Positions 1 to 9,697 are shown, counted from the stretch's first letter. The stretch is 64,000 bases of DNA from Streptomyces griseoviridis (GCF_005222485.1 NZ_CP029078.1:124001-188000); one strand, 5' to 3'. Notes: a model not told the origin generated them from the letters alone. Numbers and translations: made by a program.

Positions 1-851
1 GGCACCCCTGGCACTCCGTTCAGCTCCAGCTTGGTGCCGAAGCGGACCTGCATGCGGCCCGGTCCCGTGGGGGTCGCGTGGAGCATCACGTAGAGGTTCC
101 CGACGCCCGCGGGCAGGACCGTCCGGGCGGCGATGGTGGCCAGCCCGATCACGGTGAGCGTGTAGGACTGGTGGAAGCCGCGCATCATCGTGTTGCGGGC
201 GGTCGCGGTGACCGTGCTGACGGGTTCCCCGGTGACCGGCTGGCCCTCTATGTCGACCTCCTTCAGCCCGTGCAGGGCCGGCAGGTGTCCCCAGTCGAAG
301 GCGTTCTCCATGACGTCCTGCGGGTGGCCCGCGATGTCGAACGTGCCGTGGCTGAACGGCTGCCGGTCGTCCATCGGGAAGGTCGGGACGTCCCAGTGCG
401 GGGGTGCGCCGAGGGCGTGCCACCAGACGTAGATCGAGCCGTTGACCTCGCAGACCGGGTACTGGGTGAGCGACGCCTTCGGGGGCGGCTGGTCGTAGCC
501 GGTGCGGACGCAGCTGCCCGACGGGTCGAACGCGAAGCGGTGGAAGGGGCAGACGATGTCCTCGCCCTCGATCGATCCGCCGACGCCCAGATGGGCCCCG
601 AGGTGCGGGCACTGGGGCCTGACCGCGCGCAGCACGCCCTTGGCGGTGCGGTAGACGACGACCTCGGCGCCCGCGAGCCGCCGGGTGGTGAGGGCGCCGG
701 CCCGCAGCTCGTCGCTGAAGGCCACGCAGAACCAACCGTTGGGGTAGGGGCGGGTGGGCGCGTGCAGGGAGTCGGCCGGCTCCGCGGTGTGCAGGCTGAT
801 CTCCCGGGCGCCGAGGAGCTGCTTGACCAGGGGTTTGATGTGCGGCTTCAT
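1..851 (-). CDS. Rieske [2Fe-2S] non-heme iron oxygenase, 3' end beyond window
   Basis: About 283 residues are visible; the C-terminus lies beyond base 1. The N-terminal Rieske domain carries C81-x-H83 and C101-x2-H104, the ligands of a [2Fe-2S] cluster. Further on, an N-x2-D-x2-H-x4-H segment (ENAFDWGHLPALH) supplies the mononuclear iron ligands of a KshA/DAF-36-like oxygenase. The ATG at 851 follows GGGGAG and lies 4 bases after the P450 stop, so translation is probably coupled. Family knowledge says such enzymes hydroxylate or desaturate a substrate with O2 and an external reductase. Here, next to a PKS and P450, I infer a tailoring role on the polyketide product. No reductase or ferredoxin is visible on this side of the edge. 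Confidence 0.9.
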   Translation of the reverse strand, partial: MKPHIKPLVKQLLGAREISLHTAEPADSLHAPTRPYPNGWFCVAFSDELRAGALTTRRLAGAEVVVYRTAKGVLRAVRPQCPHLGAHLGVGGSIEGEDIVCPFHRFAFDPSGSCVRTGYDQPPPKASLTQYPVCEVNGSIYVWWHALGAPPHWDVPTFPMDDRQPFSHGTFDIAGHPQDVMENAFDWGHLPALHGLKEVDIEGQPVTGEPVSTVTATARNTMMRGFHQSYTLTVIGLATIAARTVLPAGVGNLYVMLHATPTGPGRMQVRFGTKLELNGVPGV

Positions 852-855
852 GCGG

Positions 856-2313
856 TCACTCCCCGTGCTTCACCGGGCAGGCGGCGCCCGGCCGGGTCGG
901 CGGCTCGACGGCGGACTGCGGCTGCGCGACGTCGGTGCGCGCGCCGTCGTCGCCCGCGTCGCGGCGCCGCGCGGTGAGGCGCAGCCGCAGGCCCCGTGAG
1001 CTGAGGCTGGTCTCGACCTTGGGGCGGAAGGGCTGGTCGCCGACCGGGGAGAGGTCCCAGCGGTCGACGATGGCGGTCAGCGCGAGGATGGCCTCGGAGA
1101 GGGCGAACTGGTCGCCGATGCACTTGCGGGCGCCCGCGCCGAACGGGATGTAGGTGGCGCGGTCGGGCTGGCCGTCCAGCCAGCGGTCCGGGTCGAAGCG
1201 GTCCGGGTCGGTGTAGAGGTCGGGCCTGCGGTGCAGCAGGTAGGGGCTGAGCACGATGGTGCTGCCGCCCTTGAAGCGGACGCCGCCCAGTTCGGCGTCC
1301 TCGCGGACGACGCGGGTCATCATCCAGGCGGGCGGGTACAGCCGCAGCGTCTCGGTGACGACCCGGGAGGCCAGGCCGAGGGAGGGCAGGTGGGCGGGGT
1401 CGAGTCGGCCGCCCGCGAGGACCTGGTCGGTCTCGGCCTTCAGCCGGTGCTGGACGTCCGGGTCGGTGGCGAGCAGGTGCATCGCCCAGGCCAGGGTGAT
1501 GGCCGTGGTCTCCATGCCGCCGAGGAAGAACGTCAGGGCCTCGTCGGCGAGTTCGGCGTCGGTGAGCTGCCGCTTGCCCTCCTCGCTCTCCTCGTCGACC
1601 GCCGCGACCAGGGTGGAGAGCAGGTCGGCGTGGTCGGTCGGGTCGGCCCGCCGCTCGGCGATGATCTCGGCGATGGTGGCGGCGAGCCGGGTGCGGGCGG
1701 CGTCGTAACGGCGCTTCTGCGGGGTCGGCAGCCGGCGCAGCAGGGCCGGGGTCATCATGCGGCGGAAGAACGCGCTGACGATGACGGCGGTGTCGGCCAG
1801 GGAGCGGCGCATGGTCTCCGCGGGCAGGGCACCGCTGAACATCGTCTCCATGGTGGCGCGGGTGGTGAGGGTCATCATCTCCTGGGTGACGTCGAGGACG
1901 TCGCCGTCCTGCCAGGAGGCCGCCTTCGCCTCCGCGGCCCGCGCGAACACCGCGCCGTACCCGGCGAGCCTGGCCGGGTGGAACGAGGGCTGGCAGAGCC
2001 GTCGCTGACGGCGGTGCAGGGGGTAGGCGCAGGTGGAGAGGCCGTCGCCGATGACCTCGCGGATCCGGTCGTAGATCGGGCCGCCCTTGTCGAAGGTGCG
2101 GTCGTTGAGGAACACCTGCCGGGTCAGGTCCGGGTCGCAGATCATCACGGCGGAGCTCGGGCCGAGCCGGAGGCGGACCATCTCGCGGTACCCGGACAGC
2201 GACATGATGAACGCCAGCGGGTCGCGGAGCAGGGGCAGCGCGTGGCCCAGCAGCGGCCACGCGCGCGGGGCGAGCGGGACCGACCCGGCGAGGGGCGTGG
2301 TCGTGTCTGTCAT
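856..2313 (-). CDS. Cytochrome P450, polyketide tailoring
   Basis: A 485-aa P450 of normal length. The I-helix FFLGGMETTAIT holds the oxygen-activating Thr, the K-helix has E-T-L-R, and the heme loop FGAGARKCIGDQFA carries the thiolate Cys. The heme loop resembles E-class (fatty-acid/CYP4-like) enzymes more than typical Streptomyces CYP105/107 proteins. ATG at 2313 is chosen because MTDTTTPLAG precedes the proline-rich hinge by the usual distance and lies 8 bases after the KAS III stop. Upstream in-frame codons belong to the overlapping gene. Expected role: hydroxylation or another oxidation of the product made by the downstream-numbered PKS. No dedicated redox partner is seen next to it. Confidence 0.92.
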   Translation of the reverse strand: MTDTTTPLAGSVPLAPRAWPLLGHALPLLRDPLAFIMSLSGYREMVRLRLGPSSAVMICDPDLTRQVFLNDRTFDKGGPIYDRIREVIGDGLSTCAYPLHRRQRRLCQPSFHPARLAGYGAVFARAAEAKAASWQDGDVLDVTQEMMTLTTRATMETMFSGALPAETMRRSLADTAVIVSAFFRRMMTPALLRRLPTPQKRRYDAARTRLAATIAEIIAERRADPTDHADLLSTLVAAVDEESEEGKRQLTDAELADEALTFFLGGMETTAITLAWAMHLLATDPDVQHRLKAETDQVLAGGRLDPAHLPSLGLASRVVTETLRLYPPAWMMTRVVREDAELGGVRFKGGSTIVLSPYLLHRRPDLYTDPDRFDPDRWLDGQPDRATYIPFGAGARKCIGDQFALSEAILALTAIVDRWDLSPVGDQPFRPKVETSLSSRGLRLRLTARRRDAGDDGARTDVAQPQSAVEPPTRPGAACPVKHGE

Positions 2314-2321
2314 GGGGAACC

Positions 2322-3362
2322 TCACTTCTGCGTTGAGCGGCCGGACGGCCCGTCGGTGACCAGATCGCGGGTGATCTCCAGCAGCGCGGTGGTCCAGCGG
2401 AAGCCGACGCCGAAACTGACGACGAGGACGTGTTGTCCGGCGCGCAGCGTGCCGGAGCGGAACTCCCGGTCGAGGCCGACGAGGACGTCGCACGGTCCGG
2501 CGTGGCCGAGGTGGCGGCCGGAGGTCCAGGTGGTGTCGGCGGCCCGCAGGCGCAGCGGCGCGGCTCCGAGGAGCAGGTCGATCACCTCGGCGCCGATCGC
2601 GATGGGCACCACGCGCGCGATGTCCTCGGGCCGGACGCCGGTCTCGTCGAGGACGGTCTCGACGCAGCGGCGCGTGGATCGCGTCAGCACGTCGATGTAG
2701 GGCATGAACCCGGTCTCCTGGACCAGGAGCGGCCGGCCGCTGCCGTCGGGCATCCTGCGGGCCCGGGTGAGCAGTTCGAGCTGCGGGTGGGTGGCCTGGG
2801 CGGTCGCGAGGAGCCGTGCGAAGCCCGTTCCCCTGGTGAGGACGGCGGCGGCTCCGGCGTCTCCGGCCAGGTGGCCCATGTCCTCGACGTGCTGCCACCG
2901 TTCGGGCAGGAAGCGGACGCCCGCGGTCACCAGCGCGGCTTTGGCGGCCGGGCGGGCGGTGAGGTGTTCGGCCGCGGCGACCAGGGCCGCTCCCCCGCCG
3001 TCGCTCGCGGCGCCCACCTCCAGGGCGGTGGTGTCGGGGCCGCCGAGGACCCGCAGCAGATAGGTGGCGGGCGTGAAGTGGTCGTCGTCCTGGAAGTTGG
3101 CGTGCGCCACCAGGCTGAGGTCGGCGCCGGTGACACCGGCGTGGCGCAGGGCCTTCAGACCGGCGCGGGCGGCCATCTGGGACGCGGTGCTGTCCACGGA
3201 GGCGGCGATCGAGGTGAAGCCGTTGAGGGTGGCCATGGAGGGGGCCCGGGTGTCCACGGGTTTGTCCCAGGGCTCGTGTTTCTGCCGGATCGGCGGTATC
3301 CACGCGCCGGTTCCGGCGATGGTGATGTCCTGCCACAACACTGCTGTCTCCTCGGCTGTCAC
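2322..3362 (-). CDS. KAS III-like acyltransferase with Ser replacing active-site Cys (DpsC/CerJ type)
   Basis: A 346-aa thiolase-fold protein. Where FabH has its nucleophilic Cys this protein has Ser120 (GAASDGGGAAL). The FabH His site reads VPIAIGAEV, with no His, and the FabH Asn site reads GHAGPCD (His287, Asp292). Established knowledge: DpsC of daunorubicin biosynthesis uses a Ser, and CerJ-type KAS III proteins transfer acyl groups instead of condensing. I therefore infer an acyltransferase that selects a starter unit or acylates the product, not a condensing enzyme. The GTG start at 3362 overlaps the PKS stop as GTGA, indicating translational coupling with the 2112-aa synthase. Confidence 0.85.
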   Translation of the reverse strand: MTAEETAVLWQDITIAGTGAWIPPIRQKHEPWDKPVDTRAPSMATLNGFTSIAASVDSTASQMAARAGLKALRHAGVTGADLSLVAHANFQDDDHFTPATYLLRVLGGPDTTALEVGAASDGGGAALVAAAEHLTARPAAKAALVTAGVRFLPERWQHVEDMGHLAGDAGAAAVLTRGTGFARLLATAQATHPQLELLTRARRMPDGSGRPLLVQETGFMPYIDVLTRSTRRCVETVLDETGVRPEDIARVVPIAIGAEVIDLLLGAAPLRLRAADTTWTSGRHLGHAGPCDVLVGLDREFRSGTLRAGQHVLVVSFGVGFRWTTALLEITRDLVTDGPSGRSTQK

Positions 3363-6300
3363 GAACGGACCGGTTGTGGCGCGTCGCCGCGCGGCCGGAC
3401 GAGTTCCCCGCTGTGGTCAAGGGCGTGCGCGCTGACTCCGGATATCCGGGCGAGCACCTGCCCTTCGCCGCTCAGCGCGGTCAGTTCCCCGGTGGCGAAG
3501 TCGCCGTGCAGCCGGATGACCGGGTGCCGTGCGCTGAGCCGGCAGTCGTCGCCCGGTCCGCCGAGGTCGACCTCGTCGAGGCCGGCCATCGGTCCGACCA
3601 GGGGCGGGAGGTCGCCGCGCGGCGGCAGCAGCAACAGGTGGACCATCGCGTCGAGGAGGATCGCCGGCACGGTCGTCCCGGCGAGGACCGGGGCCCAGGC
3701 GGTGTGGTCGAACCGGAACCGGGCGCTGTTGCCGTCCGGGCCGCGGGCGTAGTCCCCGGTGCCCGCGAAGGGTCCGGTGAGGGAGATCGGCGGGTTCGGG
3801 GAGTAGAAGGGCATCGCGAAGTCGGGTTCGGGTTCGTGGCCGGAGAAGTCGGGCGGTCCTGGCAGCGCCGGGTAGCGGTCGGCGAGCAGCACCCGGGTCT
3901 CGCAGAGCAGGTCGTTGAAGCGCAGCACCTTGCCGTTCTTGCCGATGCGGTGCGCGGTGATCCGCACGGCCACCTCGGCGCGGTCGCCGTCGCGGCTGAC
4001 GACGCGGGCCTCGACGGACACCGTGCGCAGCGGTCCCGCGAGCCTGACGGTGATCGACGAGCGGCAGACGAGGGAGCGGAACCCGGTGACGCGCAGCCCG
4101 GGGCAGAGGGTGGCGGCGGCGGCCGCGGCGGCTTCCAGGGTGAACGTTCCCGCCAGGGTGTACTCGCCGTTGACCTGGTGGTGGCGCATCCAGCGGCCGT
4201 CGCGCTCGGCGAGGGTGCGCGGGTCCCAGGTCTTGGTGAACACCGCCCAGTCGTCGCCCCGGTAGAGCACGCCGTCCAGGAGCGGTGAGGTCAGCGCCGG
4301 GTCCGGTGGAGCGGGGTCGGGGGTGTCGGGGGCCTCGGCCCGCGGCACGGCGCGGTCGCCGTGGGTGCGGATGCCGCGCCGGGCGAGCAGGACGCGTTCC
4401 TCCTCGCGGATGAAGAACGCCACGCCGCCCGCGGGGGGCCTGGTCACCGCGGAGAGGAACTGGGCGCGGCCCTGCGCGGTGCTGATGTAGGCGTCCATCT
4501 TGTTGCGTTTGAGGGTCTCGCGCATGGTGACGCTGCTGGCGACGCCGACCTCGCGCCAGCCGCTCCACAGGACCGCGACCTCGTGCCGGTCGGCGGGTCC
4601 GCGCCGCTGCGCCCTGGCGCTCGCGTACGCGAGGTACTCGTTGACGGCGCAGTAGTCGATGTCGCCGGGCGCGGGGGCGAGCGTGGCCAGGGTGCTGAAG
4701 GTGCACCAGACGAGGGGCGGGTGTCCGGCCAGGGCCCGCTTCAGGTTGCGGTAGCCGGTTGCCTTGGTGGCGCGGACGGCCCGGAAGTCCGTGAGGGTCT
4801 TGGCGTGCAGGGCGCGGGAGCGCAGGTCGAGGACGGTGTTGATGAGCAGGTCGATCCGCCCGTGCCGGTCGAGGATCTCGTGGAGGACGGCGGTGGTGCG
4901 GGCGGCGTCCAGGACGTCGCCCACCCGGTGGTGGACCCGGTCCTGGCCGCACAGCGCGGTCAGCCGCTCCACGGTGCGGCGCACTTCGAGGCGTGCCTGG
5001 GCCTTCTCGTAGGCGAGGCGCAGGTCGCGGACGGAGGCGTCGGGGCGTCGTCGGCGTTCGGCGGCGATGAACTCGGCCTGCGGCGGCAGCGGTTCGCCGC
5101 TCTCCGGCAGCGGGGTGCGGCCGATGACGTACACGTGGGGGCGGTCGGTGCGCAGCGCCACCTCGTGGAGGAGTTCGGGGGTGATGCCGCGGGCGCCGCC
5201 GAAGGCGACCACGACCGCGCCGGGTGGCAGGGTGACCGGCGGGGACGACGACGGCGGGTCGTCGACCACGGCGAGGGCGAGCCAGTCGGAGCCGCGGCAG
5301 GCGAGGGTGTGGGTCGGTTCCTGGGCGCCGGCGGCGCGGGCGAGCTGGTCGAGCGCGGTCGCGGGGTCCGCGGCGTCGCTGAGCAGGGTCACCCCGCCGC
5401 ACTGCGGGACCTCCGCGCGCACGGAGCGGACCAGGCCGGTGAAGAGGCCGCTCAGCGGGGGCGGCAGCTCGTCGGGCAGCGCGCCGATCAGGAGCGCGGC
5501 GAGCGAGCCGCCGTTGCGCAGCGCGGGCAGCGCCGCCTGGAGCGTGGTGAACGCGAGGTCCTGGAGGTCCTCGGCGCGCGCCGCCTCCGTCTCGTCGCAC
5601 CCGTCGTCGTCGGCGGCGAGCCGGGACAGCACCCGGATGTGCCGGGGGACGAACGGCAGCCCGGCCAGCGCGTCCCGGGCGTCCTCGGGCCGGACGTGGG
5701 CGGCGCCCGCGATGCCGGGCCGCGGTGACCAGACGGCGGTGTCCTGGCCGGTGACGGCGGCGGCGAGGTCGGGGGCGTCGGTGAGGACGACGGTGCCCGG
5801 CGGGACGGACGGGGTGCCCCGGGTGGGCGGCGGCGGTGAGGTCGGGACCAGCCGGAAGGTCTGGCGGCGGCCGGTGAACGCCTCGCCGGGACCGGGGAGT
5901 TCGGACGTGGCCGGGGCCGCGGTCGCGACGGTGGCGTCGAGGGAGGCGGGTTCGGCGGTGGTGGGCGTCTGTTCCCTCGGTGTCTCCCGGTGGGTCGCGT
6001 CGGCGGCGTCGGTCTGTCGGTCCGTCGGTGGGGTGAAGCGGATCACCGGTGAGCCGGTGGCGGCCGGGCCCACCACGGTGTCCGTCTCCGTGACGACCGC
6101 GTTGAGGACCGTCAGCAGGGCGTCGAGGGAGAGGTAGGTGTGTCCGCTGCCGGCCAGCACCGGCAGCGCGTGCGAGGCCGCGGCCGGACGCCGCGGGTCG
6201 GGGGCGGCGGCCTCGGTGGAGAGCGTGCCCAGGATGGGGAACCCGTGTTCCAGCGCGGTCGAGCGGCGGGCGACGGCGAGGACCGCCGCGCCCTCCGCGA

Positions 6301-9300
6301 TGGACCTGCCCTCCGGCACCAGCCGGTCGAGGTGCCGGTCCCAGCCGCTGATCGGCCGCAGGCACACCGCGCCGACCAGCGCGATGTCGCAGGCCCGGTG
6401 GCGGAGTTGGCGCAGCGCCAGGTCGACGGCGGTGTGCGCGGAGTCGCGCTGGGAGTAGACGCTGGTCCCCAGGGCCTGGAAGTCGTAGTAGTTGGCGGCC
6501 CGGCCGGAGAGGATGCAGGAGACCGCGCCGGTGAAGTCGTCCTCGTTCAGGTCGCCGGGGATCACTCCCTCGGCCTCCGCCATGCCCTTCGCGAGGTACT
6601 CCCTGAGCACCCGGGCCTGCTCCGGGTCGGGCAGCAGGTCGAAGGTGGTGGCGCACTCGGCGGCGTGCACCCGCAGCGCCGCCTGGGTGTTGTGCGTGGT
6701 GGGGAGGGTCGAGCCGATCACGATCGCGGTGGTGGGCCGCAGGCTCCTGCCGGGCTCGCCGAGCTGTTCGAGGAGCGGGCCGAGCGCCTGGAGCACCATC
6801 AGGTGGGCGGCGTCCATGTGCCGCATCGTCAGCGGCGGGATCCGCACGTCACGCGGGGACGGCAGGGGGTAGGGCGTCCCGAAGCCCGGCTCCGGGAGCG
6901 GTCCCTCACCGCGCAGCCAGGCGGGTACCTGGTCGGGCTCCATCCCGGGCAGGTGGGTGTTCCAGCCCACCACGACCAGGTCCTCCCGGTCGTCGCGGAC
7001 GTCGACACCCCGCCGCCGCGGGGGCACCGAGCGGGGCGCGTGGTCGGAGAGGACGACGTGCGCGTCGGCGCCGCCGAGCCCGAACGACGACACTCCGACG
7101 ACCCGGGGGCGTGCCGCGTCGGCCGGCCAGGGGGCGTCCGACACCGGCACGGTCAGTCGCCTGCCGTCGCCCAGCAGCGGATGCGGGTCGGTCACCACGG
7201 GCTGCCCGGGGACCGCTCCGCGGTCGAGGGCGACCAGCGCGTGCGCGACGGAGACCAGGCCGGCCAGCACTCCGGTGTGTCCGAAGACCTGTTTGTTCGA
7301 CGTCAGCAGGCAGGTCCGGTCGCTCTCGCCGAGCCGCGACAGCAGCGAGCGGAGTTCGATCTCGTCGCCGACGGGTGTGCCGGTGCCGTGCGCCACGATC
7401 CAGTCGACGTCGTCGGAGCCGACGCCCGCGTCGTCCCAGGCGCGGGCGATGGCCAGTTCCTGGCCGCGGGTCGCGGGGGCGTGGATGCCCTTGCCGCGGC
7501 CGTCGGCGGCGAGTCCCGTGCCGCGGATGACGCCGAGCACCCGGTCGCCGTCGGCGACGGCCCGCGCGTAGGGCTTGAGGACGAGCGCGATGGCGCCCTC
7601 GCCGATCAGCGTGCCGTCGGCGGCGCGGTCGAAGGGCCGCACCCTGCCGCTCATGGAGATGCCCTGGGCGCGGCAGAACAGGGTGAACCCGATCGGTTCG
7701 ATCACCGAGGTGCCGCCGGCCAGCGCGAGGTCGCAGGAGCCCTCGCGCAGCGCCTTGACCGCCGCGTCCAGGGCGAACAGACCGCTGGCGCAGGCCGCGT
7801 CGAGGGTCAGGTGCTGGGTGTCGACGGGGATCAGGCCGCGCAGCGCGTTGCGGACGACGGACGCGGGCAGGTAGGACTGCGGGTCACCGCCGTCACCGCC
7901 GTAGTGCGCGCTGATGGCGTGGTCGGCCAGTTCCGCGAGCCACTCGCCGTCCCGGTCGGCCGGGATCGCCTCGCGCACCATGCGCCGGTACTCGTCGCCG
8001 AGGACGACGCCCTGGGGGCCGAGGCCGGTCTGGTCGTGGATGCCGGTGGTCGCGGTGAGCCAGCGGTCGGTGGGGCGGCGGCGCACCCCGGCCAGGGCCT
8101 GGACGGCGCAGTGCCGCAGCCAGCGGGTGGTGCGCGGCCAGCCGGGGTGGCCGACGTTGCCGTCCGGCTCGGTGAGGGAGGCGGGGTCGGGCACGAAGTC
8201 GTGGAGGTATCCGGCCTCGCGGACGTAGAAGGCGTCGGTCTCCTCGCGGGTGGGCGCCCAGAAGTGCGCGAGGTCGAAGGAGGACGGCTCGCTGGAGAGC
8301 GGGGCGCCTTCGCGCAGCCGGTCCCAGAACTCGGCCGCGTCGTTGGCCCCTGGCAGGGCGAGGCCCAGTCCGACGACCGCAACGGCGCCGGGGTCGGCGG
8401 CGGCGTCCACCGTCACGTCCAGGTCCACCTGCGGCTCCACGTCCTCGTTCGCCTCCACGGCCTTGGCCTCCGACCGGTGCGGTGTCTCGTGCCGTGTCTC
8501 GTCCCGTGCCGGGTCCCGGTCGTGCGCGGCTGACGGCGTGTCCTGTGTGCCGTTCAGGGCCGTGTTCAGGGCCTCCCTCAGCGCCTCGTCCGGCGGTCGG
8601 GCCGCCGGCGGTTCGGGGCGGGGAGCCGGGGGCGGGGCGGCCGGCGCGGGGGGTGCGGCGGGCTCCGGGGCCTGGGCCGACGCGGACACCGACGTCCGGG
8701 GGGACGGGACGGACACCGACGGCGAGGACGACGGTGCCGGTGCCGGTGCCGACGGCGCCGGTCGCGCCGAGGCCGGCGCCGACACTGCTGACGCTGACGC
8801 CGATGTCGCTGACGCCGATGGCGCTGTCGCCGATGTCGCTGTCGCCGATGTCGCCGATGTCGCCGACAGGACCGGGACGCGGGACGGCTTGGTCACCCGG
8901 TCGGCCAGTTTGCTGTGCAGGCGCAGCCCCTGCATGCCGCCGATGCTGATCCCGCCGTCCGCGACGAGGGTCTGTCCGGTGATGAACCCGGCGTCCTCGT
9001 GCAGGAGGTGCACGATCAGCCTGGCCGCCTCCGGGGTGGAGAGCGTGCGGTTCATCAGGTCGTCGACCGCGTCGGCGCGGCCGACCGTCGCCGGGCCGTC
9101 GAGGTTGACGACGATCTCGCTGGCGATGGACCCCAGCAGCACGGTGTTGACGCGGATGCCCTCACCGGCCAGTTCCAGGGCGAGGTAGCGGACCAGGGAC
9201 TCCAGTGCCGCCTTGGTGACTCCCCCGGGTCCGTAGCCGGGAACCGGCTGGTGCGCGCCGACGCTGGACAGGCAGAGGATGCTCGCGCCGTCGCGTCCCT

Positions 9301-9697
9301 TCATCAGCTCGGTCGCCCGGCGGGCGCAGTGGTAGACCGCCATCACGTTGGTGGACCACGCCCGCTGCCAGTAGGTGTCGTCGATGTCGAACAGCGGCAG
9401 GAACGCTCCGCCGGCCGCGTTGTTGATCAGGATGTCCAGGCCGCCGTGGCGCTCCTCGATCAGGTCGAACATGCGGTCGATCTCGCTGGGCTTGGCCACC
9501 GAGGCGCGGATGAACTCGCAGCTGTGTCCCGCCTGTTCCAGTTCCTCCTGGAGCAGCTTCGCGCGGTCGACCGAGTGGAAGTAGTTCACGATCACATGGG
9601 CGCCGCCCTCGGCCAGGCGGCGCACGATGTCCGCGCCGAGGCTCTTCGCGGCGCCCGTGACGAGGGCGACCTTGCCCCGCAGGCTGTCGTCGGTCAC
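3359..9697 (-). CDS. Iterative-type PKS: FabL-like ER - linker - KS - degenerate KS - KR - DH
   Basis: 2112 aa from GTG 9697, which overlaps the AT-ACP stop as GTGA. Residues 1-255 form an SDR with a Rossmann TGAAKSLG motif and Y155-x6-K162, the spacing of FabL/InhA-class enoyl reductases, not the Y-x3-K of FabG. Residues about 275-430 are a Ser/Ala/Thr/Pro linker. The KS at about 438-890 has the triad C636 (DAACASG), H770 (HGTGT) and H807. A second KS-fold at about 905-1220 has Arg1084 at the Cys position and no HGTGT, so it looks like a chain-length-factor or docking domain. KR spans about 1495-1760 (GGARGIT; Y1682-x3-N1686). The C-terminal hot-dog region has H1840-x3-G and D2016-x3-H2020, a DH-type pair. 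There is no AT or ACP inside; both are in the preceding gene. The layout resembles PfaA/PfaC-type synthases but is rearranged. Confidence 0.88.
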   Translation of the reverse strand: MTDDSLRGKVALVTGAAKSLGADIVRRLAEGGAHVIVNYFHSVDRAKLLQEELEQAGHSCEFIRASVAKPSEIDRMFDLIEERHGGLDILINNAAGGAFLPLFDIDDTYWQRAWSTNVMAVYHCARRATELMKGRDGASILCLSSVGAHQPVPGYGPGGVTKAALESLVRYLALELAGEGIRVNTVLLGSIASEIVVNLDGPATVGRADAVDDLMNRTLSTPEAARLIVHLLHEDAGFITGQTLVADGGISIGGMQGLRLHSKLADRVTKPSRVPVLSATSATSATATSATAPSASATSASASAVSAPASARPAPSAPAPAPSSSPSVSVPSPRTSVSASAQAPEPAAPPAPAAPPPAPRPEPPAARPPDEALREALNTALNGTQDTPSAAHDRDPARDETRHETPHRSEAKAVEANEDVEPQVDLDVTVDAAADPGAVAVVGLGLALPGANDAAEFWDRLREGAPLSSEPSSFDLAHFWAPTREETDAFYVREAGYLHDFVPDPASLTEPDGNVGHPGWPRTTRWLRHCAVQALAGVRRRPTDRWLTATTGIHDQTGLGPQGVVLGDEYRRMVREAIPADRDGEWLAELADHAISAHYGGDGGDPQSYLPASVVRNALRGLIPVDTQHLTLDAACASGLFALDAAVKALREGSCDLALAGGTSVIEPIGFTLFCRAQGISMSGRVRPFDRAADGTLIGEGAIALVLKPYARAVADGDRVLGVIRGTGLAADGRGKGIHAPATRGQELAIARAWDDAGVGSDDVDWIVAHGTGTPVGDEIELRSLLSRLGESDRTCLLTSNKQVFGHTGVLAGLVSVAHALVALDRGAVPGQPVVTDPHPLLGDGRRLTVPVSDAPWPADAARPRVVGVSSFGLGGADAHVVLSDHAPRSVPPRRRGVDVRDDREDLVVVGWNTHLPGMEPDQVPAWLRGEGPLPEPGFGTPYPLPSPRDVRIPPLTMRHMDAAHLMVLQALGPLLEQLGEPGRSLRPTTAIVIGSTLPTTHNTQAALRVHAAECATTFDLLPDPEQARVLREYLAKGMAEAEGVIPGDLNEDDFTGAVSCILSGRAANYYDFQALGTSVYSQRDSAHTAVDLALRQLRHRACDIALVGAVCLRPISGWDRHLDRLVPEGRSIAEGAAVLAVARRSTALEHGFPILGTLSTEAAAPDPRRPAAASHALPVLAGSGHTYLSLDALLTVLNAVVTETDTVVGPAATGSPVIRFTPPTDRQTDAADATHRETPREQTPTTAEPASLDATVATAAPATSELPGPGEAFTGRRQTFRLVPTSPPPPTRGTPSVPPGTVVLTDAPDLAAAVTGQDTAVWSPRPGIAGAAHVRPEDARDALAGLPFVPRHIRVLSRLAADDDGCDETEAARAEDLQDLAFTTLQAALPALRNGGSLAALLIGALPDELPPPLSGLFTGLVRSVRAEVPQCGGVTLLSDAADPATALDQLARAAGAQEPTHTLACRGSDWLALAVVDDPPSSSPPVTLPPGAVVVAFGGARGITPELLHEVALRTDRPHVYVIGRTPLPESGEPLPPQAEFIAAERRRRPDASVRDLRLAYEKAQARLEVRRTVERLTALCGQDRVHHRVGDVLDAARTTAVLHEILDRHGRIDLLINTVLDLRSRALHAKTLTDFRAVRATKATGYRNLKRALAGHPPLVWCTFSTLATLAPAPGDIDYCAVNEYLAYASARAQRRGPADRHEVAVLWSGWREVGVASSVTMRETLKRNKMDAYISTAQGRAQFLSAVTRPPAGGVAFFIREEERVLLARRGIRTHGDRAVPRAEAPDTPDPAPPDPALTSPLLDGVLYRGDDWAVFTKTWDPRTLAERDGRWMRHHQVNGEYTLAGTFTLEAAAAAAATLCPGLRVTGFRSLVCRSSITVRLAGPLRTVSVEARVVSRDGDRAEVAVRITAHRIGKNGKVLRFNDLLCETRVLLADRYPALPGPPDFSGHEPEPDFAMPFYSPNPPISLTGPFAGTGDYARGPDGNSARFRFDHTAWAPVLAGTTVPAILLDAMVHLLLLPPRGDLPPLVGPMAGLDEVDLGGPGDDCRLSARHPVIRLHGDFATGELTALSGEGQVLARISGVSAHALDHSGELVRPRGDAPQPVRS

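Noticed and set aside
6140..8533. Open frame of 797 codons on the plus strand
   Set aside because: It is the complementary shadow of the KS-containing synthase; high G+C gives long antisense frames. It has Gly/Arg/Asp-rich composition, no domain and no ribosome binding site, while the minus strand carries intact KS catalytic motifs.
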